From Paenibacillus taiwanensis DSM 18679 (GTDB taxonomy: Bacteria; Bacillota; Bacilli; Paenibacillales; Paenibacillaceae), in assembly GCF_000425125.1 (NCBI RefSeq), contig NZ_AULE01000028.1, positions 1 through 64,000 on the forward strand: DNA of 64,000 bases. Direction: 5' to 3'. Below the pieces are notes generated by a model. That model made no database searches and was not told the origin of the DNA. It saw only the letters and a list, made by a program, of their open reading frames with translations. Below are positions 52,728-61,736 of the stretch, piece after piece. Both the position numbers and the translations under genes were made by a program. Positions within the stretch are counted from its first letter, which is position 1. Each line of letters opens with the position of its first letter.

Positions 52728-53471
52728 TTAAGTAATGACCATTTGCAGCAAATGTCTTGCATACGGGGATTGAACATCCTTTAACTGTTCCACGTTGACG
52801 ATTTCCACGATATGGCCGTTTCTTAATATCATCACTCTATCGCAAATATAAGCTGCCGCCCGTATATCGTGAGTGATAAAAATATATCCCATGCTGTACA
52901 TCGTTTTCAGGTTTTTCAGCAATTCAAGGATTTGGATTTGAACAGAACCATCTAAGGAACTGATGGCTTCATCCAATACAATACATCGTGGCTCCGTCGA
53001 CACGGCTCTTGCAATGCATACCCGTTGTGCTTCACCCCCGGACAACTCATGAGCATATTTTTGTCGATAGGAAGAGTCCAAGCCGACTTGATGTAATAGC
53101 TGATCAATGTTGCCTTGATGCGCCTGTCTCATTTTTTTGTGCAGCATTAACGGCTCCATTAGCGCCTGTTCCACGGTATAAAATGGATTGATGGAGGAAG
53201 TATAGTCCTGAAACACAGCGCTAATGTTTCCTAGTCTTGTTTTCCGATCCTTAACTCGCTTTCCATCCCATAAAATGCGGCCTTGATCCGGCTCGTTAAT
53301 GCCTAGCAGCAATTGCCCTAATGTCGATTTGCCACTTCCGCTTTCTCCGATTATGCCGAGGCATTCTCCTTGCTGCCAATCAAAGCTGATGTTTGAGAGC
53401 ACCTGCTGTCGCTCTCTCGTAAACAATCCGCCTTTTTTGTATGATTTATTCACATGTTTAACACTCAGCAT
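52728..53471 (-). CDS. cntF: Metallophore ABC importer ATPase CntF-like
   Basis: A 247-aa oligopeptide/nickel-type ABC ATPase with Walker [10 protein letters not shown] (near 41), Q-loop VFQDYTSS, signature LSGGE (near 143) and Walker B CIVLDEAISSLD (near 163). The B-loop reads DEAISSLD, as in DppF/NikE/OppF types. It overlaps cntD by 14 nt. With CntD it should power re-uptake of metal-loaded opine. Confidence 0.88.
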   Translation of the reverse strand: MLSVKHVNKSYKKGGLFTRERQQVLSNISFDWQQGECLGIIGESGSGKSTLGQLLLGINEPDQGRILWDGKRVKDRKTRLGNISAVFQDYTSSINPFYTVEQALMEPLMLHKKMRQAHQGNIDQLLHQVGLDSSYRQKYAHELSGGEAQRVCIARAVSTEPRCIVLDEAISSLDGSVQIQILELLKNLKTMYSMGYIFITHDIRAAAYICDRVMILRNGHIVEIVNVEQLKDVQSPYARHLLQMVIT

Positions 53472-54279
53472 GGCTAACGCCTCCCATAATTTTGTTGAAA
53501 TGATGGTCTAGCGTAAGCCCTGTAGATACTAAGAAGCGGGTATATTCATGTTGAGCCGCAGAGAAGATGTCACGGGTCGCCCCGCGTTCCACAATTGCTC
53601 CATCTTTCATGACGAGCATCTCATCTGCGATTCGTTTGACTACAGCCAGATCGTGGGAAACGAAGATCATCGCGCAGTTCATTCTAGTTCGTAATTGAAT
53701 AAACTGTTCAATGACCTCGAACTGTGTAATGGTGTCAAGCGCCGTCGTAGGTTCGTCGGCGATCACTACGTCAGGCTCCAGCACGATGGCCAGCGCTATC
53801 ATCACTCGTTGCAGCATGCCGCCCGACAACTGGTGTGGATAACTATTCATGATGGCGAGCGGGTCCTTCAGCATGACGCTTTCCATCGCCCTTTTCATTT
53901 TGACGGTGATATCGTCACGGCCCCAACCATAGTGCCAGGCAAGCGTTTCTTTTAAATGAACCCCGACTACACAGGAGGGATCGAAGGCGCGCATGCCATT
54001 TTGCACAATCATGCAGAGCTGCTTTCCTCTTTTTTTTCGCATTTCTTTCTCGGAAAGCTTGGTTAAGTTAACGCCTTGGAGGAGAATCTCGCCGGATTGA
54101 TGGAGCAAAGCTTTATTTAATCTCATAATCGCTCTACACGTCAGAGACTTTCCGCTTCCGCTTTCGCCCACAATGGCTAGACAGCTTCTTTGCTTCACAT
54201 GAAAAGAACTATGCGGGACGAGCACCTTGCCAGTACGACTGTCCCATATTTTTAAATTGGACACTTCCAGACTGTTCAT
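53458..54279 (-). CDS. cntD: Metallophore ABC importer ATPase CntD-like
   Basis: An ATPase of about 273 aa with Walker [10 protein letters not shown], signature LSGGM, and Walker [13 protein letters not shown], as in DppD/NikD types. The ATG at 54279 ([12 protein letters not shown]) is preferred; AAGAGGTGG lies about 12 nt upstream, and a longer version from 54306 would overlap cntC by 20 nt. It pairs with CntF on the two permeases. Confidence 0.87.
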   Translation of the reverse strand: MNSLEVSNLKIWDSRTGKVLVPHSSFHVKQRSCLAIVGESGSGKSLTCRAIMRLNKALLHQSGEILLQGVNLTKLSEKEMRKKRGKQLCMIVQNGMRAFDPSCVVGVHLKETLAWHYGWGRDDITVKMKRAMESVMLKDPLAIMNSYPHQLSGGMLQRVMIALAIVLEPDVVIADEPTTALDTITQFEVIEQFIQLRTRMNCAMIFVSHDLAVVKRIADEMLVMKDGAIVERGATRDIFSAAQHEYTRFLVSTGLTLDHHFNKIMGGVSHAEC

Positions 54280-54286
54280 AACAGAA

Positions 54287-55180
54287 TTATGCCACCTCTT
54301 TTCCATGCGGCTTTGAAGCTAGAGCAATGGCTTTCCCTTGCCATTTATGGCGGGAGGTCATTAATTTAGGATCTAAAGCAATCTGGAGCGCATCGGACAA
54401 AAAGTTGATGGCCGATACGACTAGAATAATCGCGATTCCCGGGGCCAGCATGAGCTCGGGTCTTGAGAACATGACTGCTCGTGCTTCATTTAGCATCATG
54501 CCCCATTCCGCATGCGGCGCTTGAATCCCTAAACCGAGGAAAGAAAAGCCGGAAATTTGCAAAATCATAGAGCCAAAAGAACTGCTTGAAATGACGGCGA
54601 TATCCGGCAGCGAAACGGGCAAGATGTGCTTTATCATAATGTTGATATTGCTAACGCCAATCGCTTTTGCGAACTTTACATATTCAGTATCCGTATATTG
54701 CATAACAGACGTTCTGATGATGCGGGCAAACCACGCCCATTTCATCAAGACAAACGCAATTAATATATTTTCAAGGCCAGCCCCTAGAATGCCAATGACC
54801 GCTAATGTCATGACATATCCCGGGAAAGAAAGCATGATATCGCAAACTCTCATCAAGATGGCATCCGCTTTGCCCCTAAAGTAGCCCGCAATAAAGCCTA
54901 GTGTTGTCCCAATTGCTACCGATATGGACAGGGCAACCAAAACCCACAGCACACTGGGACGGATGCCATATATTAATCGGGATAAAATGCAGCGCCCAAG
55001 ATGATCGTTACCTAACCAATATTCCCAGGAGGAGGCTGCAAAGCGCAGTTCCATGTGGACTTCCTCAGGGGCATGCGGCGCAAATAAGGGGGCGAACACC
55101 CCAGTAACAAGGATGGCGGCGATAAACAATAAACAGACGGCGGCCAACTTATCTTTTCCGATTCGTGTCACTATTTTCAT
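54287..55180 (-). CDS. cntC: Metallophore ABC importer permease CntC-like
   Basis: A 297-aa DppC/NikC-type permease. It starts KIVTRIGKDKLAAVCLLFIA and has about six membrane helices; the cytoplasmic EAA-type loop FAKAIGVSNINIMIKHILP contacts the ATPase. Its ATG follows directly after the stop of cntB, so the permeases are probably translated together. Confidence 0.88.
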   Translation of the reverse strand: MKIVTRIGKDKLAAVCLLFIAAILVTGVFAPLFAPHAPEEVHMELRFAASSWEYWLGNDHLGRCILSRLIYGIRPSVLWVLVALSISVAIGTTLGFIAGYFRGKADAILMRVCDIMLSFPGYVMTLAVIGILGAGLENILIAFVLMKWAWFARIIRTSVMQYTDTEYVKFAKAIGVSNINIMIKHILPVSLPDIAVISSSSFGSMILQISGFSFLGLGIQAPHAEWGMMLNEARAVMFSRPELMLAPGIAIILVVSAINFLSDALQIALDPKLMTSRHKWQGKAIALASKPHGKEVA

Positions 55181-56113
55181 CTAATGATCCTTCCTCAGTT
55201 TAGGGTTTAACGCCGCATTTACAATGTCGGAAAACGTATTAAAGATTACAAAGGCTGCTGCCAGTACAAGCACATATGCCTGAATGATCGGGAAATCTCT
55301 GCTTAAAATGGATTTCACGCTGAGGGTTCCTAATCCAGGCCAGACAAATAGGTTTTCCACGACGACTGTGCTCCCTAAAATAACAGGAATCGCCATGCCA
55401 AATACTGAAATGGCTACCTGCAATGAATTTCGCAGCAGGTGCAGCGTGATTTTACTCTCGGGCAAGCCGCATGCCCTGCCATACAGCACATAGTCTTCAT
55501 TCAGATTGCTTAGCATGGAGCTTCTGATGATTCTAAAGTAAATGCCTGCAAAGCTGATTGTAATCACCGTAACCGGTAAAATGTAGCTCTGATAGGTGTC
55601 CATACCGCTCGTAGGCAGTAAGTCCAGCTTGACGGAAAAATACCAGACTATAAGAGCAGCAAGCCAGTAGGAGGGCATCGAGGTGAGTAGAAAAAAGATA
55701 CCTCTGACCGATTTATCCACCCATTTCCCTTCTCTTAATGCGCAGATCGTACCAAGTGTGATGGACAGCGCAATAATGGCTATAACGGAAACTAACGTCA
55801 GCTTTAACGTATTGAGAAAAGCGGGTCCTAGCAAAGACCACACCGGTTTTCCCGTTACATACGAGTTTCCGAAATCGAGCTGCAAGCAGGACACGAACCA
55901 TTGTACATAACGAGTGAGCAAGGGTTGATCCATCCCGAGCCTCGCCTTTGTTTCGGCAATCAATTCACTCGTTATGTTCGGTACGCCTTGCGCGTGCAAG
56001 ATGACCTCGGCTGGATCTAAAGGTGAAAGCTGGTTTAATATAAACGAAAAAAATGAAATTGTTACAAGCAAAGGAAGTGATATCAGAACCCTTTTTATGA
56101 TATAACGTCCCAT
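55181..56113 (-). CDS. cntB: Metallophore ABC importer permease CntB-like
   Basis: A DppB/NikB-type permease of about 310 aa: GRYIIKRVLISLPLLVTISF at the start, about six helices, the DFGNSYVTGKPVW region and the EAA-type loop YGRACGLPESKITLHLLRNS. The ATG at 56113 follows AAAGGTG; two in-frame starts 6 and 9 nt upstream are less well placed. It follows the binding-protein gene. Confidence 0.88.
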   Translation of the reverse strand: MGRYIIKRVLISLPLLVTISFFSFILNQLSPLDPAEVILHAQGVPNITSELIAETKARLGMDQPLLTRYVQWFVSCLQLDFGNSYVTGKPVWSLLGPAFLNTLKLTLVSVIAIIALSITLGTICALREGKWVDKSVRGIFFLLTSMPSYWLAALIVWYFSVKLDLLPTSGMDTYQSYILPVTVITISFAGIYFRIIRSSMLSNLNEDYVLYGRACGLPESKITLHLLRNSLQVAISVFGMAIPVILGSTVVVENLFVWPGLGTLSVKSILSRDFPIIQAYVLVLAAAFVIFNTFSDIVNAALNPKLRKDH

Positions 56114-56172
56114 AGCCATCACCTTTCTGCGCTCAAATACAAAGGGGAGGAGGCTCCCCCTTTTGTATTTAA

Positions 56173-57780
56173 CTATTGGAAGTACATTCGTTCAAAAGGC
56201 AGCTCGTATTGTGTTTGCTTAAACGAAATGCCTTGCAAGCTTTTGGGAGCCACAAGGGTGACATTACCGTTCGTAATCGGAATAAATACAGCTTCATCAT
56301 GGACTATTTTTAAAATATCTGCATATAACAACTTTCGTGTTTGTTCATCTGTGGACACCATCACCTTATTAATTTTGGTGTACAGCTCAGTGGCGTTGGC
56401 GATCCCGTTGGTCGTGTGAAAGTAAGAAGATTCAGAGGTGAAGGCGGCGATGGTGCTTTGAGGATCGTACGCGAGCCCCCACGTTTGATTGAACAGCATG
56501 TCATAGTCTCCAGTCGCTCTTCTTTGAGCGATGGAAGAGGATTCTTCGCCGACAAGCTCCAGCCTGATTCCACTTTTTTGGACCGTGCTTTGAATAAATT
56601 CGGCCTCTGTTTTTTGGGAAGGCGAATTAGCGTCGTAATAGAGCGTTATCGCTAATTGGCTGCCGGCTTTTGTTCTGATTTTGCTGCCATTTTCTAATAT
56701 CCAGCCCGCTTTTTCCAACAGCTTGTTTGCCGTTTCTAAGTCATAGCCTCGTTTTTTTAACTCCACCTCGGCATAGTTGACGTTTGATGAGAACAAAGTA
56801 TTGGCAGGCGTCTCCGTGCCGTTAAAAATTTGCTTGCTAATCGTTTCTCTATCAATGGAATACCAGATCGCTTCACGTACGGCGGTTTCCTGTACGGGAC
56901 TACCCGCCTTGCTGCTATTAACCACGATCATTTTCGTATTCATAGGCTCGCTTCTAACAATCTGGTAATCGCCCGAATCCGCTAACTCCTTCATGGCTTG
57001 CACGTCAAGGCTGTCGGTGCCGCGATCATCCGTAAAGATGAAATTCACTTCTCCTTTTTGCAACGCTAACAATGTCGTTTCACCAGTCGGAAGCACTTTT
57101 GCCGTAATCTTTTTCACTTTGGGCGCGCCCCCCCAATAGCTTTCATTGGCTTCAAAAACGGCATGCTGATCCGTTTGGTGTTCAGTAAGTTTATAGGGAC
57201 CCGTACCGTTAAAACCATTTACGCCATCTTTTGTACCCCCGCTGCTGAAATCTTTGGGGGACAAAAAAGCATAAGGTCGGGTCATGGCCAATTCCAGCAA
57301 AGTAGGGTAGTAGGCTTCCGATAGTACCAACTGGACGGTATGCTCAGCAACTACGTTAATACTTACAATTTTGGTGGATAGCTTGATCCAGGAATGTTTG
57401 CTTTTATTGCTTTGGACCGCTTCGATGTTTTTTTTCACCGCATCAGCGTTAAACGGTTCCCCATCGTGGAAAGTTACACCCTTTCTGAGATAAAAGGTGT
57501 ACGTTTTTCCATCCGGGGAGATGTCCCAAGACTCGGCCAGCATCGGGGTGATGCCGTCTTTTGTGTTTTCAACCAGTGATTCGTAAACGATCCCTTGTGC
57601 AGGGATGGAGCCTGCATACAGATGGGGATTCATGTCATTAATATCTTTGGCCGTGGCATAAACGAGTTCCGTGCGTTTATTTGCTTTTGCCTTGCTTTCC
57701 GTTTTGTTGCTACCACAAGCTGCAAGCAGGGTCATGGAAATCAAAAGTGCAGATAGCAAAATGGCTACATTTTTGTTCAT
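56173..57780 (-). CDS. cntA: Metallophore-binding lipoprotein CntA-like
   Basis: A 535-aa solute-binding protein of the oligopeptide/nickel class (SBP_bac_5). It has a lipoprotein signal (lipobox LAAC near 19-22), AESWDISPDGKTYTFYLRKG (a family hallmark near 84), FNGTGPYKL and a C-terminal RKLLYADILKIVHDEAVFIP. In S. aureus CntA binds metal-staphylopine complexes; the place between the biosynthetic and permease genes supports the same role. AGGA precedes the start. Confidence 0.9.
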   Translation of the reverse strand: MNKNVAILLSALLISMTLLAACGSNKTESKAKANKRTELVYATAKDINDMNPHLYAGSIPAQGIVYESLVENTKDGITPMLAESWDISPDGKTYTFYLRKGVTFHDGEPFNADAVKKNIEAVQSNKSKHSWIKLSTKIVSINVVAEHTVQLVLSEAYYPTLLELAMTRPYAFLSPKDFSSGGTKDGVNGFNGTGPYKLTEHQTDQHAVFEANESYWGGAPKVKKITAKVLPTGETTLLALQKGEVNFIFTDDRGTDSLDVQAMKELADSGDYQIVRSEPMNTKMIVVNSSKAGSPVQETAVREAIWYSIDRETISKQIFNGTETPANTLFSSNVNYAEVELKKRGYDLETANKLLEKAGWILENGSKIRTKAGSQLAITLYYDANSPSQKTEAEFIQSTVQKSGIRLELVGEESSSIAQRRATGDYDMLFNQTWGLAYDPQSTIAAFTSESSYFHTTNGIANATELYTKINKVMVSTDEQTRKLLYADILKIVHDEAVFIPITNGNVTLVAPKSLQGISFKQTQYELPFERMYFQ

Positions 57781-57816
57781 ATTTAATCCTCCAGTAAATG
57801 GTTCCGGTATACGGTT

Positions 57817-59118
57817 CTAGCTCGCACTGTTTTCGATTTCCTCGCAAATTTGCTCTATATCTTTAGCGAAGCTTTGAATGATAAAAGCATCCGACAGAAG
57901 TTCACCTTTAAGCTTCAGCGCGACTTGCTCGATTTTGTGCTCGTATGTTGAGATAAATTGATCGATCATCGGGCAATTCAAATGAAGATGTTTTGCGATG
58001 CCTTGTATAATTTTGATCCGATAATAATCTTCCTTGGGCATACGCGGGATGTCCCACTTTCCTTCTTGATTGATAAATATTTGCCGGATGGGGACAGCAG
58101 AGAAATCAAAATATTTTCCATTTGAATCTGGCTCTGAGAACGGATCGATTAACAAGGAAGCATAGCGGACATATAACAAGTATTCTTGATGAATCGTCTC
58201 CAGATGAACGAAATGATCGATATCGTGACGCGATAAGCTTTCTGTTCTTACTGGGTAATTGTCATCTGTCATAAACTTCAATAGATTAACGCCGCTCATA
58301 TTCAGTTTTTCGACGATTGCCGATATTTCTTTCCATCCGCTCCGCATATTACGAATTAAGGCTTGTGTAATCGGTCCTTCGGGAAATAGTTTGTACACAC
58401 ACTTTGTCGTAGAAGCTTCACCAAATATGACGCTTAATGAAAAATCGTTCATGAATAGCGGCGGGTGGACATACAAAGAAATATTTCTCGTTTCGGCTTC
58501 GAGCGTCGAATTCATAGCAGTAATGGCGATATCCAACTGCTCATATAATGCCCGCAACTGCTCCATGTTTTGAGATGAAGTGTGGGTTGATCCAATGAAC
58601 ACCTTTTTCTTCACTCCCGTCGTGATGACACGATTTGACGGAATAGCATGCACCCAACGCGTATCACCCAAGTATGTAGAAAAACTTATAATTTCAATGT
58701 CAGGGCGTTGAACGTTCATACACTGACGAGTTAATGCGCCAGAGCCGAAGGTCGGAGAAAGCAGCACCACGCACTTGATCTGTCGTCGCACTTCATCGTT
58801 AAGCTGTTGCAGCACCTCCAGGTAGGCATCCGCTGTAACCGCTAAAATAAGGGTGTCCCAGTGTCCCGCGACGGTGTCATATCCATCAAACACATGATCC
58901 AAGCGGCATTTGCCTTGGAACTTATGATGCTTTTCATTTTGAATGTCTACGTGAACTTGCTGGTCGCTCTGTTTAAGCGCCGTAAAGAAGGACTCCGAAC
59001 GGGCGGACTGCCGACCGGCGATTCCTATGCAGCCATTCAAATGATGCTTGAGTATAACCGCCATCTGAATGGAGGCAGGTCCAGTCCCCGCAATCAAGAT
59101 GCGTTGAAAATCATGCAT
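57817..59118 (-). CDS. cntM: Opine metallophore dehydrogenase CntM-like
   Basis: A 433-aa opine dehydrogenase. It should reductively condense the CntL product with a 2-oxo acid using NADPH. The Rossmann motif is ILIAGTGPASIQMA (near 7-20). The catalytic-domain segment SFSTYLGDTRWVHAIPSNRV is near 145-164; it includes Asp152 at about the place reported to influence the choice of pyruvate or 2-oxoglutarate in CntM enzymes. AAGGAGG precedes the ATG. Confidence 0.88.
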   Translation of the reverse strand: MHDFQRILIAGTGPASIQMAVILKHHLNGCIGIAGRQSARSESFFTALKQSDQQVHVDIQNEKHHKFQGKCRLDHVFDGYDTVAGHWDTLILAVTADAYLEVLQQLNDEVRRQIKCVVLLSPTFGSGALTRQCMNVQRPDIEIISFSTYLGDTRWVHAIPSNRVITTGVKKKVFIGSTHTSSQNMEQLRALYEQLDIAITAMNSTLEAETRNISLYVHPPLFMNDFSLSVIFGEASTTKCVYKLFPEGPITQALIRNMRSGWKEISAIVEKLNMSGVNLLKFMTDDNYPVRTESLSRHDIDHFVHLETIHQEYLLYVRYASLLIDPFSEPDSNGKYFDFSAVPIRQIFINQEGKWDIPRMPKEDYYRIKIIQGIAKHLHLNCPMIDQFISTYEHKIEQVALKLKGELLSDAFIIQSFAKDIEQICEEIENSAS

Positions 59119-59147
59119 ATAAACCTCCTTGTGTTGTCATTATAGGA

Positions 59148-59939
59148 CTACGCTTTTTGGTATAATGCGATATCAAATACATGATCGGGACGTAAAATGG
59201 ATTCAATTAACTTCCATTTATGAGCATCTGTCGCTTGCATAGGGTAATTAAATAAAGATTTCAGCCGATCGCCATATCGCATGGCTACGACGACTTGTTC
59301 ATTCGTTAAAGCAAATAGCTGATCCAGTAAATCATATTTATTGGCCACCGTGGAACTAAAAATGATGTGGGTTGCATCCTTGACAGCATCCAGCTGTTCT
59401 ACGAAGGCATGCTCCAACGTAATTTTTAATCCGTTGCCTAAACGTTCGACCACCTTTCGTCCAAGTGCTATGGCCTCCTCGTCAATGTCGATTCCAATCA
59501 CCTCTGCACCTGTCTGCTTGGCAATAAATAGCGGTGTCATCGGAAATGAACCGGAGCCAATTAGTAATACTTTAGAATTGGCAGTGACTAGAAAGCTTCC
59601 AAATTCATTTTTAATACAAGCCTCTATATGATGAAAGTAATCAGTTTTGTCGATTTCACCGTTCAACAGCTTTAAGGCGCGGTATTTCTCCATGATTGCA
59701 ACACATGTCGCCGATGAGCTCCTTATTCCCTCAATGAGTGGGGCAAGTTCGCTAGACGTTTGCTGCTCCAGTTCTGCCCATACTTGCTCGTTACTTTCGT
59801 TTGTAATAAAAGCGGCATATTCATCGATGATCGTTTCTAATTCCGAACTATGATGTATGGTGCCATCATATCGAGCCGCTAAAGCTATAAATCTTTCATG
59901 AAAATAGGCCAAACGGTGCTTAAATTGATTGATTTTCAT
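59148..59939 (-). CDS. cntL: Nicotianamine-synthase-like aminobutyryl transferase CntL
   Basis: A 263-aa protein of the nicotianamine synthase-like family, which moves an aminobutyrate unit from SAM to histidine. The SAM site is KVLLIGSGSFPMTPLFIAKQ (near 123-142) followed by GIDIDEEAIALGRKVVERL. HIIFSSTVANKYDLLDQL follows. It sits between racemase and dehydrogenase genes, the cntKLM order of S. aureus. The ribosome binding site is poor (GGCGAAG). Confidence 0.88.
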   Translation of the reverse strand: MKINQFKHRLAYFHERFIALAARYDGTIHHSSELETIIDEYAAFITNESNEQVWAELEQQTSSELAPLIEGIRSSSATCVAIMEKYRALKLLNGEIDKTDYFHHIEACIKNEFGSFLVTANSKVLLIGSGSFPMTPLFIAKQTGAEVIGIDIDEEAIALGRKVVERLGNGLKITLEHAFVEQLDAVKDATHIIFSSTVANKYDLLDQLFALTNEQVVVAMRYGDRLKSLFNYPMQATDAHKWKLIESILRPDHVFDIALYQKA

Positions 59940-59960
59940 TCACTTCGCCCCTATACGGTG

Positions 59961-60806
59961 TTAATTGACCAAACTTCCTTCGATAAAGGCCTTGCCTTGT
60001 GCTACAATTCCAACGGTTCCCTCAATGCTCAGGCTCGTTACGCTGTCGTTCTCACAACTAGCTGTGACATGAATCGTGCCGCCAGGCTGCTTGACGGGGA
60101 GGGTAATAGCTTCGTTGTTTTTCCAAGCGAGATAGGCTCCGAGTGAAGCCGTGCCCGATCCGCAGCCTCTTTCCCACATCATGCTGTCCAGTGGGGGAAC
60201 ATAAATGAGTGGAGCCAGTTCATTAGAGTCACGTTTAAACAGTAAAATGCCAATCAAGTTTGCGCCAAAGGTGACTCCCAGCAGCTTTGCCAAGCCTTGA
60301 ACCCGCTTCCTCATGGCGGGGCTGAATTGATCTACTTCGATCACAATATGAAAAAAATCATCATACCTGATGATGGCAAGCTGCATTTCATCGCCTTCAT
60401 ACTCAACTGTCTTTTGTTCAATTTTGTTAGGAACAGGCATGCTCACTCGACAGTCGTACGTTTCTTTGTTTTGTTTCACTAGGCAAGTGATGAATTGATC
60501 TGTACCCGAGGCTTCTAAAATAATTTCCGTGAAATGATTAGGCTGGAGCCCACGCTCAGCAGCTACATAAGCCGCTAATGCCATGCAAGCATTTCCACAA
60601 AACTCTCCTCCCGCCATTTGTAAATAGGCAGCAGCTTCTTGCCTTTGCGGTTTTTCGATAAATCCTACCTGCTCGGCATAAACATGATCATAGGACATCA
60701 ATATGGACGCAATATGTTGATGTTCTGCCGGGGGATGCTTTGTTTTCACCAGGATGGTCATATTTTGTGTAGGGTTAAATTTCACAAAATCGATTTCGTG
60801 TTTCAT
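59961..60806 (-). CDS. cntK: Histidine racemase CntK-like (diaminopimelate epimerase fold)
   Basis: An isomerase of about 281 aa with the DapF fold. The two catalytic Cys are seen in GGEFCGNACMALAAY (near 68) and WERGCGSGTASLGAY (near 207). CntK makes D-histidine for staphylopine. AAGAGG precedes ATG ATG; the second ATG (60806) has the better spacing. It is the first gene of the operon, about 45 nt after the Zur box. Confidence 0.88.
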   Translation of the reverse strand: MKHEIDFVKFNPTQNMTILVKTKHPPAEHQHIASILMSYDHVYAEQVGFIEKPQRQEAAAYLQMAGGEFCGNACMALAAYVAAERGLQPNHFTEIILEASGTDQFITCLVKQNKETYDCRVSMPVPNKIEQKTVEYEGDEMQLAIIRYDDFFHIVIEVDQFSPAMRKRVQGLAKLLGVTFGANLIGILLFKRDSNELAPLIYVPPLDSMMWERGCGSGTASLGAYLAWKNNEAITLPVKQPGGTIHVTASCENDSVTSLSIEGTVGIVAQGKAFIEGSLVN

Positions 60807-60850
60807 CATAACGACCTCTTGACCAATTGTCGCCAACCTCGCCTTCTGTT

Positions 60851-60869
60851 AATCGTAATAATTACGATT
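60851..60869 (-). promoter_or_regulatory. Zur box of the cnt operon
   Basis: A perfect 9-1-9 palindrome: AATCGTAAT, A, ATTACGATT. It matches the Bacillus Zur box core TCGTAATNATTACGA. It covers the region just after the expected transcription start, so zinc-loaded Zur would block the operon. Confidence 0.9.
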
Positions 60870-60874
60870 TAAAT

Positions 60875-60893
60875 TTGGGTAAATCATACCCAA
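60875..60893. promoter_or_regulatory. Second palindrome spanning the cnt -10 element
   Basis: TTGGGTA (60875-60881), AATCA, TACCCAA (60887-60893): a perfect 7-5-7 inverted repeat. It contains the -10 hexamer, so a protein bound here would block RNA polymerase. It is not a Zur or Fur consensus. Confidence 0.75.
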
Positions 60894-60911
60894 AATAAGG
60901 GGAGACGTCAA
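60883..60911 (-). promoter_or_regulatory. Sigma-A promoter of the cnt operon
   Basis: On the minus strand TTGACG (60911-60906) and TATGAT (60888-60883) are 17 bp apart. Transcription would start near 60876. Confidence 0.85.
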
Positions 60912-60988
60912 TACTTACTTTTCTTTTTTATTCTATACCGATTATTTTTTTCTTCCAGACAGGTGTATTACCCAGTAACAAGGGTTAT

Positions 60989-61038
60989 TCAAAAAGGGGC
61001 GTCTCTAAGTCAAAATCGACTTTTTGAGACGCCCCTTA
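60989..61038 (-). terminator. Terminator of the TetR-DUF4180-FGE operon
   Basis: AAGGGGCGTCTC (60994-61005) and GAGACGCCCCTT (61026-61037) form a 12-bp stem; on the minus strand TTTGAAT follows. It ends the upstream operon before the cnt promoter. Confidence 0.85.
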
Positions 61039-61041
61039 TTG

Positions 61042-61722
61042 TTAGACAGACCGAGCCAGTCGGAATCCAAGATCATCGATGGCAAAGGTAGGATGACTGC
61101 GACGACGACAAGAAGCACCACAGCCGCGTTCCGCCTCCGCCCAACTGCCACCTCGAAAAATGCGGTAGGAGCCGTATACTTGCTCGTCGTATATATCCCA
61201 GCACCACTCCCACACATTTCCGATCATGTCGTAGAGCCCCCATGCGTTAGGCTGCTTCTGTCCTACTTTATGGATTTGGCCGCCTGCATTGTCCTTATAC
61301 CAAGCGATTTTATCTATTTCGCCGTATCTATAACCTGTCGTTCCTGCCTTACAGGCGTACTGCCATTCTGCTTCTGAAGGGAGACGGTAACCATCTGCTT
61401 CCCAATTACAGATGATTTCTTCACTGTCATTCTTTACCGAATAACATTCATTTAGCCCAGCTCGTTGAGAAAGTAGATTACAAAAGGAAATAGCTTCATT
61501 CCATGAAATATTTACGACCGGTGTTTGATTGGCAGTGATAGAAAGAGGGGAGTTTCCCATAATCGCATCATACAGTTCCACGGTCACAGGGGACGGGGCA
61601 AGCTGGAAGGACCGGATTGCAGTGTGCCATGTTCTTTTGGTTCGGTCATCTCTCAGTTCTATTTCTCCACTAGGAATTTTGACCATCGGATAATCAAAAT
61701 GGCCCTTTATGATTGCTGGCAC
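61042..61722 (-). CDS. FGE-sulfatase (SUMF1) domain protein
   Basis: A protein of about 226 aa filled by the formylglycine-generating-enzyme fold. It has PVTVELYDAIMG, VVNISWNEAISFCNLLSQ, GYRLPSEAEWQYACKAGTTG, GLYDMIGNVWEWC and a final FRGGSWAEAERGCGASCRR and DLGFRLAR. True FGE needs two Cys near the C-terminus with a set spacing; here they are C-x3-C, so oxidase activity is doubtful and a different role is possible. The GTG at 61722 follows AGGAGG. Confidence 0.85.
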   Translation of the reverse strand: MPAIIKGHFDYPMVKIPSGEIELRDDRTKRTWHTAIRSFQLAPSPVTVELYDAIMGNSPLSITANQTPVVNISWNEAISFCNLLSQRAGLNECYSVKNDSEEIICNWEADGYRLPSEAEWQYACKAGTTGYRYGEIDKIAWYKDNAGGQIHKVGQKQPNAWGLYDMIGNVWEWCWDIYDEQVYGSYRIFRGGSWAEAERGCGASCRRRSHPTFAIDDLGFRLARSV

Positions 61723-61736
61723 TTCGACATGCCTCC

